From: Balanoglossus misakiensis
Lineage: Eukaryota > Hemichordata
NCBI GenBank assembly: GCA_040954595.2
Contig: CM082579.2
Location: forward strand, 8,122,001 to 8,186,000
DNA: 64,000 nt
Direction: 5' to 3'
Positions within the stretch are counted from its first letter, which is position 1, and every line of letters starts with the position of its first letter. Below the pieces are notes generated by a model. That model was not told the origin of the DNA and searched no databases. It saw nothing but the letters and a program-made list of their open reading frames with translations. The position numbers were made by a program, and so were the translations under genes. Positions 63,401 through 64,000 of this stretch are shown in pieces.

Positions 63401-63802
63401 AGTTGGGTATCCTCATTTATCGATAAGATGGGGAAATGAAGACATACAGTTCATCATTACAAGCTTTTTATAGTACACCATGTACATGTGCTAGTCATAT
63501 ACACTCTGCATTCATTAAGACAATGCAAAATATTAATGTTACTATGTTATAGATGTTGCGATGTTGACCCAGTTTTGTGAGAAGCCCTTGAATCCTTCAC
63601 TTTCATAAAATAACCGTCAAATTATCAATGATAAAAATCCAGATCACTTACATTTGTTTGCGAACGTAATCTTTGAGGGTGTCTTCATCCACTTGAAAGA
63701 CCGGAGTGTTATCGTAGAGGACGTTGGCTGGTGTCTGGTTACTGTACGCATCGTACTCATAGTACGGAGGAAATGGTGAGAACTGGTTTGCATCTGGGGG
63801 TA
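57426..63802 (-). CDS. LARP1: La-related protein 1 (5' end outside window)
   Basis: mTORC1-regulated RNA-binding protein that binds the cap and TOP motif of ribosomal-protein mRNAs. Exons in reading order: 63802-63652, 63280-63226, 62871-62782, 62487-62304, 61889-61708, 61419-61298, 60856-60637, 60338-60185, 59754-59570, 59340-59234, 59099-58951, 58684-58430, 58196-58072, 57728-57426. The La motif is in the first three ([37 protein letters not shown]). [24 protein letters not shown] and IIIVTQTP follow, as in human. [15 protein letters not shown] and [17 protein letters not shown] precede the DM15 cap-binding region: [64 protein letters not shown] and LEDFRV. The C-terminal tail is long, Lys/Glu then Ala/Pro rich, and unlike human. 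N-terminal exons lie beyond the right edge. Confidence 0.96.
59415..59429. repeat. Poly-G tract
   Basis: A run of about 15 G in a LARP1 intron. Confidence 0.9.
62581..62690. repeat. Intron repeat in LARP1, copy A
   Basis: About 105 bp that recurs as copy B at 63012-63120 in the neighbouring LARP1 intron. Shared blocks include CCTCATACA, TCTTCAAAGT, AGTATGTGAACAGCA and ATGAACAATAATCA in the same order and orientation. Confidence 0.75.
63012..63120. repeat. Intron repeat in LARP1, copy B
   Basis: Second copy of the sequence at 62581-62690, about 430 bp away and in the same orientation, on the other side of the 62782-62871 exon. Several substitutions separate the copies. Confidence 0.75.
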
Positions 63803-64000
63803 CTGTTGTCACGCACAGAGAGAAAAAATAAATTCAACGTTTCAGTATTCTCGATTTTAGACTTCAGGAAATGTGGATAATGTTATAGGATTCATCCAAG
63901 ATTGAGAGACTGATGTCATATGTGGATGCGTTTTATTTTATTGATGTATGAAGTCAGCACAGCTTAAGACAATTCAATTGGAATGTTGATACATGTTAAG

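Noticed and set aside
27115-63802. KIF4-LARP1 linkage as mirrored by human KIF4B-LARP1 on 5q33
   Set aside because: Human KIF4B is a primate retrocopy of KIF4A, so its position near LARP1 is coincidence and not conserved synteny.

Overview
This is animal nuclear DNA. It carries eight intron-rich protein-coding genes with canonical GT-AG introns of mostly 100-600 bp, AATAAA signals, SINE/MITE-like repeats, microsatellites and long G/C homopolymer tracts. The proteins have clear human orthologues and animal-specific families (PLP/M6 proteolipid, OFD1, iduronate-2-sulfatase). With the compact layout, this points to a slowly evolving, intron-rich invertebrate. An invertebrate deuterostome such as an amphioxus or hemichordate is my best guess, but I cannot fix the species, and a lophotrochozoan is not excluded.

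Layout, left to right: (1) 1-10 kb has no recognisable coding gene. It is CpG-rich and probably holds the promoter, a four-base coding exon 1 and the long first intron of the M6 gene. (2) PLP/M6 four-transmembrane proteolipid, + strand, coding exons 10100-12863. (3) OFD1 centriole/cilium protein, - strand, 25057-15591, 23 coding exons. (4) KIF4 chromokinesin, + strand, 27115-37062. (5) TXNDC9, - strand, 39285-38471. (6) Iduronate-2-sulfatase IDS, + strand, 40442-43876. (7) Cytoplasmic arginyl-tRNA synthetase RARS1, - strand, 49840-44848. (8) AKAP17A, + strand, 50369-52561. (9) LARP1, - strand, from beyond the right edge to 57426, with a probable long 3' UTR down to about 53.5-54.6 kb.

The gene order alternates strands perfectly (+ - + - + - + -). 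It therefore consists of three head-to-head pairs with short shared promoters (OFD1/KIF4, TXNDC9/IDS, RARS1/AKAP17A) and four tail-to-tail pairs. The genes do not form one pathway. They are mostly housekeeping or cell-cycle genes: mitotic kinesin, centriole assembly, tubulin/actin-folding cofactor, lysosomal GAG degradation, translation and splicing.

The most notable large-scale signal is synteny. The M6-OFD1 tail-to-tail neighbourhood matches GPM6B-OFD1 on human Xp22.2, and five of the eight genes have X-linked human orthologues. I found no convincing sign of a wholly new molecular system. The finer-scale items of interest are a GC-AG intron, a 41-bp minisatellite that runs into a splice acceptor, several foldback/TIR elements, an X-box-like cluster and a bidirectional poly(A) palindrome. 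Exon boundaries below were placed by reading splice sites by eye and checking that phases are consistent. For KIF4, OFD1, IDS, RARS1, TXNDC9 and AKAP17A the summed exons are exact multiples of three.
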